Origin: CAZHNW01 sp942491575
GTDB lineage: Bacteria > Spirochaetota > UBA4802 > UBA5550
Length of the DNA stretch: 64,000 nucleotides
NCBI GenBank assembly: GCA_942491575.1
Contig: CALOBT010000025.1
Coordinates: 1,922,001-1,986,000, forward strand
Direction of reading: 5' to 3'
The notes beneath the pieces are model-generated. The model searched no databases. It saw only the letters and a program-made list of their open reading frames with translations, and was not told where the DNA came from. How positions within the stretch are numbered: the first letter of the stretch is position 1; every line of letters begins with the position of its first letter. Position numbers and translations under genes: made by a program. Below, piece by piece: positions 43,479-51,348 of the stretch.

Positions 43479-43506
43479 TTGTAAAAGTTGATTCATTTAT
43501 TATAAT
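43479..43506 (+). promoter_or_regulatory. Sigma-70 promoter of the surface repeat protein
   Basis: TTGTAA (43479-43484), a 16-bp spacer and TATAAT (43501-43506) point rightward. Transcription would begin near 43513, where an upstream ATG would be leaderless; this supports the downstream ATG at 43567 as the start. Confidence 0.55.
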
Positions 43507-43566
43507 TGTTCAATGCGATTCTCAGAGTTTGCATTTCATCTGTACTCTGATCTACAGGCAAGGTAT

Positions 43567-44637
43567 ATGAACAGAATCTGTTTATACATATCACTACTCC
43601 TTATCGTTTTATTTCTCCTCCCGGCAGTGATAGGCGCTGAAGAATCTGGATCCGACAGTAAGGGTGCTACAGCCTATCGTGAAGTCCCGGTGGAATTTTC
43701 ACTTTATTCTCCGGTAGAAATTTTCAGGGATCCCCGCAAACGGGTTAACGGTTTTCAGCTGAGCCTTATCTACGGCAACACCTTTGCCTTCAGGGGATTT
43801 TCCACGGGATTGATTCACGCAGTTGATGAAGATATGACAGGCTTTCAGCTCAACCTGTCAAACATTGTTAAAGGTACTGCAAGGGGGGTCCAGGCGGGAC
43901 TCATAAACCGGGGTGCAGCCTTTAATGGGATGCAGGCCGCCATCATAAATATTACCACACCCAGTTCCAGGGGGTTCCAGCTGGGACTCATAAACATGTC
44001 AACGGCATTTCTCGAGGAAAATAATACGTTCCTTGAGGCTGACACCCTCAAGGGACTTCAGCTTGGAATATTCAATATAAGTGACAATATCAACGGAGTC
44101 CAGGTGGGATTCATCAATGTTGCCGACTCTGTTCGGGGTCTTCAGCTGGGCCTGATAAACATTTCCGATTCAGTCGAAGGGATTCCAATCGGTCTGATAA
44201 ACATCTATACCGAAGGCGCCTGGGACATCAGCTCATATTTTTCTCTTAATACATTGCTGAATATTGCCGTCAGGTCCCGGGGCAAACTGAGTTACGGCAT
44301 CTTTATGCTCGGGTATGATCCCCGATCAGACAGAAGCCTGGACCGGGCTTCCCTTGGTTTTGGATTCGGTTTTCACCTTGAGATCGGACTATTCCACATT
44401 GACACGGACCTGACCTATCACCTGACCTCGAAAGGTTTTAACGACGACCTATTTAACCATGACAGCGGAACCAATAGCGGGTATGGAACGATTAAATTGA
44501 GATTACTTCCGGGATGGCAGATAATTAACCGTATCAGCATCTTTGCCGGTCCAGTCTGCAACATTTATCCCCCCATCAATCGTGACTTCGGATACCGCTT
44601 CGATTTCAATGCAGGGATTACCATCACCATATTTTAA
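43567..44637 (+). CDS. LA_2272-like surface protein with G-x-Q-x-G-x-I-N repeats
   Basis: A signal peptide (MNRICLYISLLLIVLFLLPA) is followed by about ten imperfect repeats of about 20 residues around GhQhGhIN: GFQLSLIYG, GVQAGLINR, GMQAAIINI, GFQLGLINM, GLQLGIFNI, GVQVGFINV, GLQLGLINI and GIPIGLINI. The C-terminal part (about 230-356) has alternating strands and ends ITITIF, like an outer membrane barrel end. The repeat style matches the LA_2272 family of Leptospira surface proteins. ATG 43567 gives a proper signal; 43513 is the other option. Its end lies 4 nt from a convergent stop codon. Ligand unknown. Confidence 0.8.
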   Translation: MNRICLYISLLLIVLFLLPAVIGAEESGSDSKGATAYREVPVEFSLYSPVEIFRDPRKRVNGFQLSLIYGNTFAFRGFSTGLIHAVDEDMTGFQLNLSNIVKGTARGVQAGLINRGAAFNGMQAAIINITTPSSRGFQLGLINMSTAFLEENNTFLEADTLKGLQLGIFNISDNINGVQVGFINVADSVRGLQLGLINISDSVEGIPIGLINIYTEGAWDISSYFSLNTLLNIAVRSRGKLSYGIFMLGYDPRSDRSLDRASLGFGFGFHLEIGLFHIDTDLTYHLTSKGFNDDLFNHDSGTNSGYGTIKLRLLPGWQIINRISIFAGPVCNIYPPINRDFGYRFDFNAGITITIF

Positions 44638-44641
44638 ACCA

Positions 44642-44983
44642 TCACCCCTCGGGTCGACGTTCAGGGATCGATGAAGGCATAGCTCTACTTTCCGCAAAGG
44701 ATTGGGTCAGGTAGAGGCCGCAGTAGCAGTGTCCAAATTCCTCCTGGTCGGGAACGCAGTAATCGCAGGGACAGATAAGATCTTTATCGTCTTCACTTAT
44801 CCCTTCATGGTCTCTGCATGGACAGGCAAAATAACCGTATCTATTGTAATTCGCAGCCAGCCCCTCAATTATAATTTCCAGGAAATCCTTGTCGGGATGA
44901 AGGGACCACCCCTGTTTTTCTGCAACCATGGTGACAAATTTTTTTACATCTGCGATATTTTTTTTCTTTGTTGGTTCACTCAT
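44642..44983 (-). CDS. Ferredoxin:thioredoxin reductase catalytic subunit-like protein
   Basis: Seven cysteines are arranged as in the FTR catalytic chain: CPC at 54-56, CPC at 71-73, Cys76 and CYC at 86-88 (ACPCRDHEG, LICPCDYCVPD, HCYCGLYL). In the known enzyme these hold a 4Fe-4S cluster beside a redox-active disulfide and pass ferredoxin electrons to thioredoxin-like proteins. The variable subunit is absent, as in many anaerobes. The gene follows a glutaredoxin-like gene by 13 nt, which suggests its partner. The AOR encoded in this window also works with ferredoxin. Confidence 0.9.
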   Translation of the reverse strand: MSEPTKKKNIADVKKFVTMVAEKQGWSLHPDKDFLEIIIEGLAANYNRYGYFACPCRDHEGISEDDKDLICPCDYCVPDQEEFGHCYCGLYLTQSFAESRAMPSSIPERRPEG

Positions 44984-44996
44984 AACATGTCACCTC

Positions 44997-45311
44997 TTAT
45001 TCAATGGAAAATTTACTTTTCCATTCATTTTCAGTAAAACCCACCAGGACATCCTTATCGTCAACAACCAGGTAGGGAAAACTTACACGCTCTGAATATT
45101 TTTCCTTCAGCAGCTCCTTTAATTCCTGTTTCTCATCCCTGTCGAGTTTATCAACATATATATACCTGAATTGGATTTTATTTCTGCGAAGGAAGTAGAT
45201 GGCCTGTTTACAAAAACCGCATGTAGAGAGGGCAAACAGGACCACATCATCATACTTTTTGTCCCCCTCCTCTTCTGTAAAAGTTAGAATCTGCCATATG
45301 TTATCATTCAT
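44997..45311 (-). CDS. Glutaredoxin/thioredoxin-like protein, partner of FTR-like reductase
   Basis: The 104-residue protein has the thioredoxin fold with active site STCGFCKQA (Cys31 and Cys34), FRYIYVDKLDRDEKQELKEL and the cis-proline segment SFPYLVVDDK. N-terminal sequence before the first strand is longer than in short glutaredoxins. Its position directly upstream of the FTR-like gene suggests that it takes electrons from ferredoxin through that reductase instead of from NADPH or glutathione. The partnership is inferred from gene order only. Confidence 0.88.
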   Translation of the reverse strand: MNDNIWQILTFTEEEGDKKYDDVVLFALSTCGFCKQAIYFLRRNKIQFRYIYVDKLDRDEKQELKELLKEKYSERVSFPYLVVDDKDVLVGFTENEWKSKFSIE

Positions 45312-45577
45312 AAAATTCTCCTAATTTCTATTTTCAAGACATAAGAATATAAAACATTTAACTAACATAAATGCAATATTTTGTCACTTCCCGTAAAGAC
45401 AGATCAAAAGTATATGTAAAATATACTTTCGTCAACCATCAAAACGTCTCATCTGCAACAGTCAGATACAAATTTAAAAGCTTATTGACAATAATATCAG
45501 ACTGGGCTTTCCTATCAGCAGACAATACTCTTCAAGTCTGATAGAGGTTTTAAATAAATATATATCAGGATCTTTTA

Positions 45578-47956
45578 ATGTTCACTGATTTTTTTGATTA
45601 TTTCCTAAAAGCCTACAGTGAAGAAACACTGCTTGTTCGTCACAAAGCGCGAATTCTTCTGAGCCTGACCCTCTTTCTCCTGCTGCTAATTGAACCGGCT
45701 GCGGCAATTTTACTATTCTTTTCCCCTTACAGTTACTCTGCGGTTTACCCCATGGTTATCGCCGCAGCACTCCTGGTGACTCTCTTCTTTCTCAAAGGCG
45801 GAAGACATACAATAGCCTCCCATCTGCTCCTGGTGGCCCACATGGCAGTCATCTGGACAGCCTCGATTCATCATATTTCAATGCCGGGGCAATATATCAA
45901 CAAACTTGCGCATATATTTTTTGTTATGGGTTTTCTCTCAATAATTCCCATCGTCATCAGGAGTCGGGCATCCGCTATTATTGCATACGATGCAGTCAAC
46001 ATCACACTTACATTTATCTACCTGCACTTCACAAGGACTGCCTTCGGGGTGTCCCTCTCCACGATGATCCCCTATTACACGGCCATAACACTCGGTCTAA
46101 TTATCATCAGTTTTTCAACCTATATACTTTTCCGGAGTCACCTGAATATCTACATGAAACAGGTTGCTACTGAAAAAACTCTTTCCGAACAGAACAATGA
46201 ACTGAAAACAAAAAACAGCCAGTACGAAAGACTCAACATGGAACTGGTGGAATCAAGAATAAAAATTCTTGAAGAAGAGGAACGTTACCGTGACCTATAT
46301 GAAAATGCCATAGTCGGCATGATCACAGTCCAATACCCTGAAGGGATTATTTCAAAAATGAATGGATCTGCCATCGGGATGCTTGGCTGCACGCGGGAAG
46401 AATACCTTGAATCGATCGCAGGAAAAATGAAAATTAAAGACCTCTACTGCAATCCACACGATCGAACGAGATTTCTCGAACAACTGAAAAAATTCGGAAA
46501 TGCCAGCAACCTGGAACTTCAAATCAGAAAAACCGACGGCTCCACTATCTGGGTAGAAACCTCTGCAAAATTCGACAAAGAAACCAACCGGGCGGAAGCA
46601 GTTATCAGCGACATCACCTACCGGAAAAACACAGAGGAAAACCTCCACCGCCTCACCTTCTATGACAGCCTTACTGACCTCCCTAACCGGGAAATGTTTG
46701 TCACCAAAACACACACGGAAATTCTGAAATCCCTGCGAAAAAACAAGGAGATATTTTTCGCCGTTATGTGCCTCGGCATCGATCATTTCAAAAAAATCAA
46801 CGAGATGCATGGCACCATATTCGGCGATACTGTACTGAAATATATTGCCGACAGATTACAGGAAATAATCCGTGATGATGATGTCATTGCCCGTTACGAA
46901 GGCGACAAGTTTCAGATACTTTTTTCAGACATTGCCAGTTCTGATGACATCATCGAGATAGTTAGAAAGACCACTCTTCCCTTCAATGACACTATTGAGC
47001 TTAAGGGAATCAGTCTGAACCTCACCGCCTCCATCGGAATCTGTTTCTATCCCGATGACGGTATTGATCCGGAAACACTCCTGAAAAACAGCGAAACCGC
47101 CATGTTCACTGCGAAGGAAAGGGGAAGAAACAGTTACCAGATATTTAATTCAAAACTTAATGATGAACTCCTCGATAACATCCGCCTGGAACAGGAACTT
47201 CACCAGGCTATCAGGAACAGTGAATTTGTCCCCTATTTCCAACCTAAGGTTAACCACGCCGGCGCCCTTCAGGGTATGGAATCTCTGATACGATGGAACT
47301 CCCCCAGCCGGGGAATAGTCAATCCCTTTCATTTCATTCCCCTTGTTGAGAAGAATGGCATGATCAATGAAATAGGCCGCATCATGCTGCGGGAATCATG
47401 CCTGATGATGAAACAGTGGCATGACATGGGGCTCCCCGAGGTGAGAGTAGCCGTCAACATCTCCCCCGCACAGTTCAGGCAGGAAAAATTAATCGACATG
47501 ATCAGGGAAACAATCGAGGAGACAAAACTTCCCCCATCATCCCTTGAACTTGAAATTACCGAAAGCGGTATAATGGAAGATGAAGACGAGGCGATCCGCA
47601 AGCTCCATGCCCTTCACGAAATGGGCATCAGTATCTCCATTGATGACTTCGGCACAGGGTACTCCTCCCTCAGCAAACTGAAGGACTACCCCATTGACAC
47701 GGTTAAAATAGATAAATCTTTCATAGACAATCTCCCCGGGGAAAGCAGGGCGGAGACCATCACCACCACTATTATCGATCTGGCCCACAACCTGGGATTC
47801 AAGGTTGTCGCCGAGGGAATCGAAACAGTCCAGCAATTGTCCTTTCTGGAGCAGCAGAAATGCGACCAGTACCAGGGATACTTCTTCAGCCATCCCCTCC
47901 CCGCCGATGAATTTGAAATATTCTACCGAAATGACAGTGAAGACAAAAAGAACTAA
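45578..47956 (+). CDS. Membrane PAS-GGDEF-EAL protein, degenerate GGDEF
   Basis: The 792-residue protein has about six N-terminal membrane helices (about 25-205), a coiled linker and a PAS domain (about 245-360). A GGDEF domain follows (about 365-520) whose signature is RYEGDKFQ instead of GGDEF, so diguanylate cyclase activity is doubtful. The EAL domain (about 535-785) keeps FQPKV, ESLIRW (the EAL motif as ESL), NISPAQF, ELEITES and IDDFGTGYSSL, and is probably an active c-di-GMP phosphodiesterase. The protein would couple a membrane or PAS signal to c-di-GMP removal. A 17-bp terminator stem follows. Confidence 0.92.
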   Translation: MFTDFFDYFLKAYSEETLLVRHKARILLSLTLFLLLLIEPAAAILLFFSPYSYSAVYPMVIAAALLVTLFFLKGGRHTIASHLLLVAHMAVIWTASIHHISMPGQYINKLAHIFFVMGFLSIIPIVIRSRASAIIAYDAVNITLTFIYLHFTRTAFGVSLSTMIPYYTAITLGLIIISFSTYILFRSHLNIYMKQVATEKTLSEQNNELKTKNSQYERLNMELVESRIKILEEEERYRDLYENAIVGMITVQYPEGIISKMNGSAIGMLGCTREEYLESIAGKMKIKDLYCNPHDRTRFLEQLKKFGNASNLELQIRKTDGSTIWVETSAKFDKETNRAEAVISDITYRKNTEENLHRLTFYDSLTDLPNREMFVTKTHTEILKSLRKNKEIFFAVMCLGIDHFKKINEMHGTIFGDTVLKYIADRLQEIIRDDDVIARYEGDKFQILFSDIASSDDIIEIVRKTTLPFNDTIELKGISLNLTASIGICFYPDDGIDPETLLKNSETAMFTAKERGRNSYQIFNSKLNDELLDNIRLEQELHQAIRNSEFVPYFQPKVNHAGALQGMESLIRWNSPSRGIVNPFHFIPLVEKNGMINEIGRIMLRESCLMMKQWHDMGLPEVRVAVNISPAQFRQEKLIDMIRETIEETKLPPSSLELEITESGIMEDEDEAIRKLHALHEMGISISIDDFGTGYSSLSKLKDYPIDTVKIDKSFIDNLPGESRAETITTTIIDLAHNLGFKVVAEGIETVQQLSFLEQQKCDQYQGYFFSHPLPADEFEIFYRNDSEDKKN

Positions 47957-48002
47957 TATCCCGAAATATTCCGATTCAATAATATCAAATAAAATTCAGG
48001 CA

Positions 48003-48040
48003 CGAAAAAGGCGGCGTTTAAAAAAACGTCGCCTTTTTCG
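48003..48040. terminator. Bidirectional intrinsic terminator, GGDEF-EAL/alcohol dehydrogenase
   Basis: CGAAAAAGGCGGCGTTT (48003-48019) pairs with 48024-48040 as a 17-bp stem with one G-U and a 4-nt loop of A residues. A or T runs sit in the lower stem on both sides. It is 46 nt after the GGDEF-EAL stop and 18 nt after the dehydrogenase stop. Confidence 0.8.
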
Positions 48041-48058
48041 TTAATATGATTTTAGAAA

Positions 48059-49333
48059 TTACAGCTTCATTCCCTTCTTGCCCTTCTTGATCTTTTTAGT
48101 ATCAAGGGGCTTTCCCCCCCAGGCAGCTTCAATAACCATCATGGCATCATCAAAGGATAGTTCCTCGGGATTGTAGACTACAGATCCGTCACCGATTGCG
48201 GTACGGGCGATATCAGCAAAGGCTTCTTTCGGCACCATCTGGTTACCTTCCCTGTCTACTACTTCACTGAAAAAACGGGCGTGGGCCCCCTTCGTGGCGT
48301 CGTAGAGATCCTGGTTCAGGTCCCTGATAAACTGAATGGTCTTTGCGGGACGTTCATCCACCGGAGTGGATTTATAAACTTCCTCACCCGCAAGAGCCCA
48401 GAGAAGTTCTCCCACCTGTTTGCCGTTTCGGTGCATGTTATACTCCAGCCCGTATGGGAGCAGTATCGACATACAGACACCGTGGGGGACATGACAGACG
48501 GCGCCTACACTGTGTCCAAGTGTGTGCACCATTCCCACCATTGCATTGGAGAAGGCCATACCCGCCAGGTTGGACGCATTGGCGAGGGCCAACCTGCCGT
48601 TCAGGTCACCCGGTTTCTTTACGACATTCACGATATTTTGACTGATATCCCTGACAGCAATAAGTGCCGTGGTATCACTGAGGGGATTTTTTCCCAGACA
48701 GGTATAGGCCTCGCATGCATGAGTCAGGGCATCCATACCGGTGGGTGCCGTTAAAAACGGCGGTAGGGTCTTGGTCATCCTTGAATCAAGGACCGCAACA
48801 TCCGGCAGCAGAAAATATGAAGTAAAGAGCATCTTTAAATTTTTCACATGATCAGCAATAACCGCAACCAGTGTCACCTCCGAGCCGGTACCGGATGTGG
48901 TCGGTACTGCAATCAGCGGCTTCAGTTTTTTGTTTACCTTTCCGGCACCACAGTACTTCATAAGGTCAGTCTCATCCATTGATACGAGGATGTTAACTCC
49001 CTTTGCGGTGTCCATGGGTGAACCGCCACCAACAGCGATAATGGCATCACATTTCTTTTTCCGGTATGTACCGGCAATACGGTTAACCACCTTGAGATCT
49101 GAATCCGGGGGTACATCATCCTCGATGGCGGCTATGGTTACCTTTGACCCCTTTGTTTTCATTGCCTTTTTTACAAGCTCGATAAGGCCGGCACCTGAGA
49201 CCCCCTTATCCGTAATAATCATGGGCCTGGTTGCATTTAACGCAGCCAGGGCCTCGGGTATTTTTTCAAGAGCCTTGTGACCCGACAGGGTTTTCACGCG
49301 GCAGCAAAATTCATAATATCCTGGAATTTCCAT
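48059..49333 (-). CDS. Iron-containing alcohol dehydrogenase
   Basis: The 424-residue protein is a group III dehydrogenase: cofactor loop AVGGGSPMDTAKG near residues 98-110, VPTTSGTGSEV, and metal ligands in DALTHACEAY plus the histidines of GMVHTLGHSVGAVCHVPHG. It interconverts aldehydes or ketones with alcohols using NAD(P)H; the exact substrate is unknown. ATG 49333 (MEIPGYYEF) has AGAGGA upstream and gives a family-like start. It is the last of three genes with a small SCP2-like protein and a metal-ligand-free paralogue, and it could reduce aldehydes released by the AOR encoded at 59347-61212. Confidence 0.93.
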   Translation of the reverse strand: MEIPGYYEFCCRVKTLSGHKALEKIPEALAALNATRPMIITDKGVSGAGLIELVKKAMKTKGSKVTIAAIEDDVPPDSDLKVVNRIAGTYRKKKCDAIIAVGGGSPMDTAKGVNILVSMDETDLMKYCGAGKVNKKLKPLIAVPTTSGTGSEVTLVAVIADHVKNLKMLFTSYFLLPDVAVLDSRMTKTLPPFLTAPTGMDALTHACEAYTCLGKNPLSDTTALIAVRDISQNIVNVVKKPGDLNGRLALANASNLAGMAFSNAMVGMVHTLGHSVGAVCHVPHGVCMSILLPYGLEYNMHRNGKQVGELLWALAGEEVYKSTPVDERPAKTIQFIRDLNQDLYDATKGAHARFFSEVVDREGNQMVPKEAFADIARTAIGDGSVVYNPEELSFDDAMMVIEAAWGGKPLDTKKIKKGKKGMKL

Positions 49334-49376
49334 CTGATTTTCCTCTCGTTTCTTTTCCTTAATAAAAGGGTTATCA

Positions 49377-49913
49377 CTACCCGGTAACAATACCGAGATA
49401 TACCGCAATCCTGGTGAGATATTTTCTTACCGGATTCAGCTCAGACCATTTCGGGTACCGTTTCACCGCAAATTTTGCAATGAACTTCGGCAGCAGGAGG
49501 GTTTCCACCCTGTTCAGCACCCGTACAATACCGAGTGCCTGGGGAAGTTCACCATCTGCGACAAACCGCTCACGGGCAAAGGCGAGACAGGTCCCTTCCT
49601 GAAAGGAGAATACCAGCATGGCAGCCTCCATGGTCTTGATATTGAGGCGTAGAGAAAGATTAATTCCCGAAGGATTCATTCCTAGAAATTTCACTTTTCC
49701 CTTTTCATTTTTACCGACTACCATGTAGGGGCCATCAGGATAGATACCCAGGTAGAAGGCAAAATCATCGGGGAGATCTGCAAATTCCTTTTTAATATCC
49801 GGATCAACCCGGGCGCCCACCTGAATGGCGCGTCCAACAACCCAGAGCATAATCGCAATATACATGCGCTTCAATTTCTTTTTTCCCGGTCGTATATCTG
49901 TTAATGTTGCCAT
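49377..49913 (-). CDS. Hypothetical protein, possible SCP2-like lipid-binding fold
   Basis: The 178 residues start MATLTDIRPGKKKLKRMYIA and contain strands and helices in an order like SCP2 lipid carriers (FAFYLGIYPDGPYMVVGKNE; INLSLRLNIKTMEAAMLVFS; FVADGELPQALGIVRVLNRV). Two hydrophobic segments at the ends may touch the membrane. The similarity was judged by eye and is uncertain. It lies 43 nt before the canonical alcohol dehydrogenase and 11 nt after the degenerate paralogue, which suggests a hydrophobic substrate for the group. Confidence 0.6.
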   Translation of the reverse strand: MATLTDIRPGKKKLKRMYIAIMLWVVGRAIQVGARVDPDIKKEFADLPDDFAFYLGIYPDGPYMVVGKNEKGKVKFLGMNPSGINLSLRLNIKTMEAAMLVFSFQEGTCLAFARERFVADGELPQALGIVRVLNRVETLLLPKFIAKFAVKRYPKWSELNPVRKYLTRIAVYLGIVTG

Positions 49914-49924
49914 GATTCTTCTCC

Positions 49925-51085
49925 TTACTGCATCGCCCTGCCATCATAGGCATGGTCGAGAATATCAAGGCATTGGTCTGCCTTAATCTTTACTGCTGTC
50001 ATTGCTGCCGCCTTTTCGGCTGCCTTCTCCATTTTAAAACGGGGAACATTCAGATCCTTCAGGGTAGCAGGCATTGTGCTGCCAAGACTGGATATCAGCT
50101 CTCCAATTCTGGCTAGAGAGGCGGCAGGTTTATCAACGGGATCAACTGCAGAGGATGCATCAAACCCTGCCAGGGCAAAAAGCAGATCGTCTCTCAGGTC
50201 ACCCTTACTGGCGAGTTTATATTCAAGGGTTCTGGGCAGTATAATTCCCATCAGGTAACCTTCGGGATAACCGGTTTCTTCCGCAAGGGCTTTACCGAGA
50301 CTGAAGGCAAGACCGGCTGGAGCATTTGACCAGGCAATATCAGCAGCTACCGATGCATTTGCCAGGGCAAGAAGGGCTTCACGTTTAGAGGGCTTTGCCG
50401 AAGCAACAGGGAGATTCTCACTTACCGCCCTGATCGCCAGGAGGGAATAGGCATCATTCATAGGATTTGCAAACTCCTCTCCACTCGCCTCAATGGCCCT
50501 TACCAGGGCAAGCATCCCGGCATTGACCAGTTTTTCCGGGTTACCCTTTTTAAACATGCGACGGTCAATGCAGACTATATCAGGGAAAAGGAAGTCTGAC
50601 TTGTACAACCTATTATCAATGACGGCGACGTTACCCGCTTCATAACCGGAAAGATCCGCAGTAGGTATAGCCACAAAGGGTTTAAGCCGAGAGGGCAGAT
50701 TATCCACACCGTCTAAACCGGTGAGCTCACCATCATAACTCACCATCATGTTTACCGCCCTGGCCATGTCCATAACCGAGACATCCCCGATGGCCACAAT
50801 GGAATCACACTGCTTCCATATATAGAGAGCAGCAAGACGTTTCGCAAGAGAACCACTGGCAGAGGATGGGACTTCATCGTTCAGGGCCCCAATTGTAACC
50901 GTTGATTCATACATTGCCTTAATAAACTTTTTTGTCAGGCCCGAACTGGTAACAGTCTGGCTGGTAAGAACGAGGGGCCGGTTTGAAGCCATACCTTCAA
51001 GCTCAAGAGCTACCTGTTCCATACCCTTATTGCCGGATAAAATCTTAGCCTGACTGAAGAACTCAAAATAATTTGGTGCCTTCAT
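49925..51085 (-). CDS. Alcohol dehydrogenase paralogue lacking cofactor and metal motifs
   Basis: The 386-residue protein aligns over its length with the dehydrogenase at 48059-49333 (NYFEFFSQAKILSGNKGMEQ at the start; the domain order is the same). The GGGSPMDTAK loop is GDVSVMDMAR. The four metal ligands are replaced: DALTHACEA reads GMLALVRAIEA, MVHTLGH reads LAFSLGK, and PHG reads PEG. It should not bind iron or act as a dehydrogenase, but it may pair with the active paralogue or bind the same substrate. The ATG at 51085 has AGGAG upstream; a TTG lies one codon earlier. It is clearly expressed as a protein, with no stop or frameshift. Confidence 0.85.
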   Translation of the reverse strand: MKAPNYFEFFSQAKILSGNKGMEQVALELEGMASNRPLVLTSQTVTSSGLTKKFIKAMYESTVTIGALNDEVPSSASGSLAKRLAALYIWKQCDSIVAIGDVSVMDMARAVNMMVSYDGELTGLDGVDNLPSRLKPFVAIPTADLSGYEAGNVAVIDNRLYKSDFLFPDIVCIDRRMFKKGNPEKLVNAGMLALVRAIEASGEEFANPMNDAYSLLAIRAVSENLPVASAKPSKREALLALANASVAADIAWSNAPAGLAFSLGKALAEETGYPEGYLMGIILPRTLEYKLASKGDLRDDLLFALAGFDASSAVDPVDKPAASLARIGELISSLGSTMPATLKDLNVPRFKMEKAAEKAAAMTAVKIKADQCLDILDHAYDGRAMQ

Positions 51086-51221
51086 CAATCACTCCTGTTT
51101 ATTTTATTGAATATCTTTTGCCGGTTTTTCTTTCTCTGTTAACCGGTACATGTTCCCCTTACACTCCGGTAAGAACACACAAGTAACACAGTACAAATTA
51201 AAAATCAAGAACATTCGTACA

Positions 51222-51256
51222 AAGAATAACATGTACTCACAGTACATGTTATTCTT
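51222..51256. repeat. Perfect 16-bp inverted repeat upstream of the degenerate dehydrogenase
   Basis: AAGAATAACATGTACT (51222-51237) and its complement (51241-51256) are separated by 3 nt. It lies between the sulfatase end and the paralogue start at 51085. It could be an operator or an RNA hairpin; no T-run follows directly on the minus strand. Confidence 0.7.
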
Positions 51257-51300
51257 ACTAAAGGAGTGGTTATTTTTTGCAAGAAGAAAAAGATTTTTTT

Positions 51301-51342
51301 CCACCTTGAAGGCGGGCCTGGCCAAGCTCGCCTTCAAGGTGG
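51301..51342. repeat. Imperfect 42-bp palindrome, GAAGGCG copy E
   Basis: CCACCTTGAAGGCG (51301-51314) pairs with CGCCTTCAAGGTGG (51329-51342), and the inner part is nearly palindromic around TGGCCA with one mismatch and one G-T pair. It begins 6 nt after the sulfatase stop codon. Nineteen bases, TGGCCAAGCTCGCCTTCAA, are identical to copy F. A run of A, not T, follows on the minus strand. Confidence 0.85.
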
Positions 51343-51348
51343 AGAGGA

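Noticed and set aside
51104..51337. Open frames on both strands covering 51104-51383
   Set aside because: They run through two inverted repeats, so their coding look comes from palindromic sequence; composition is not protein-like.
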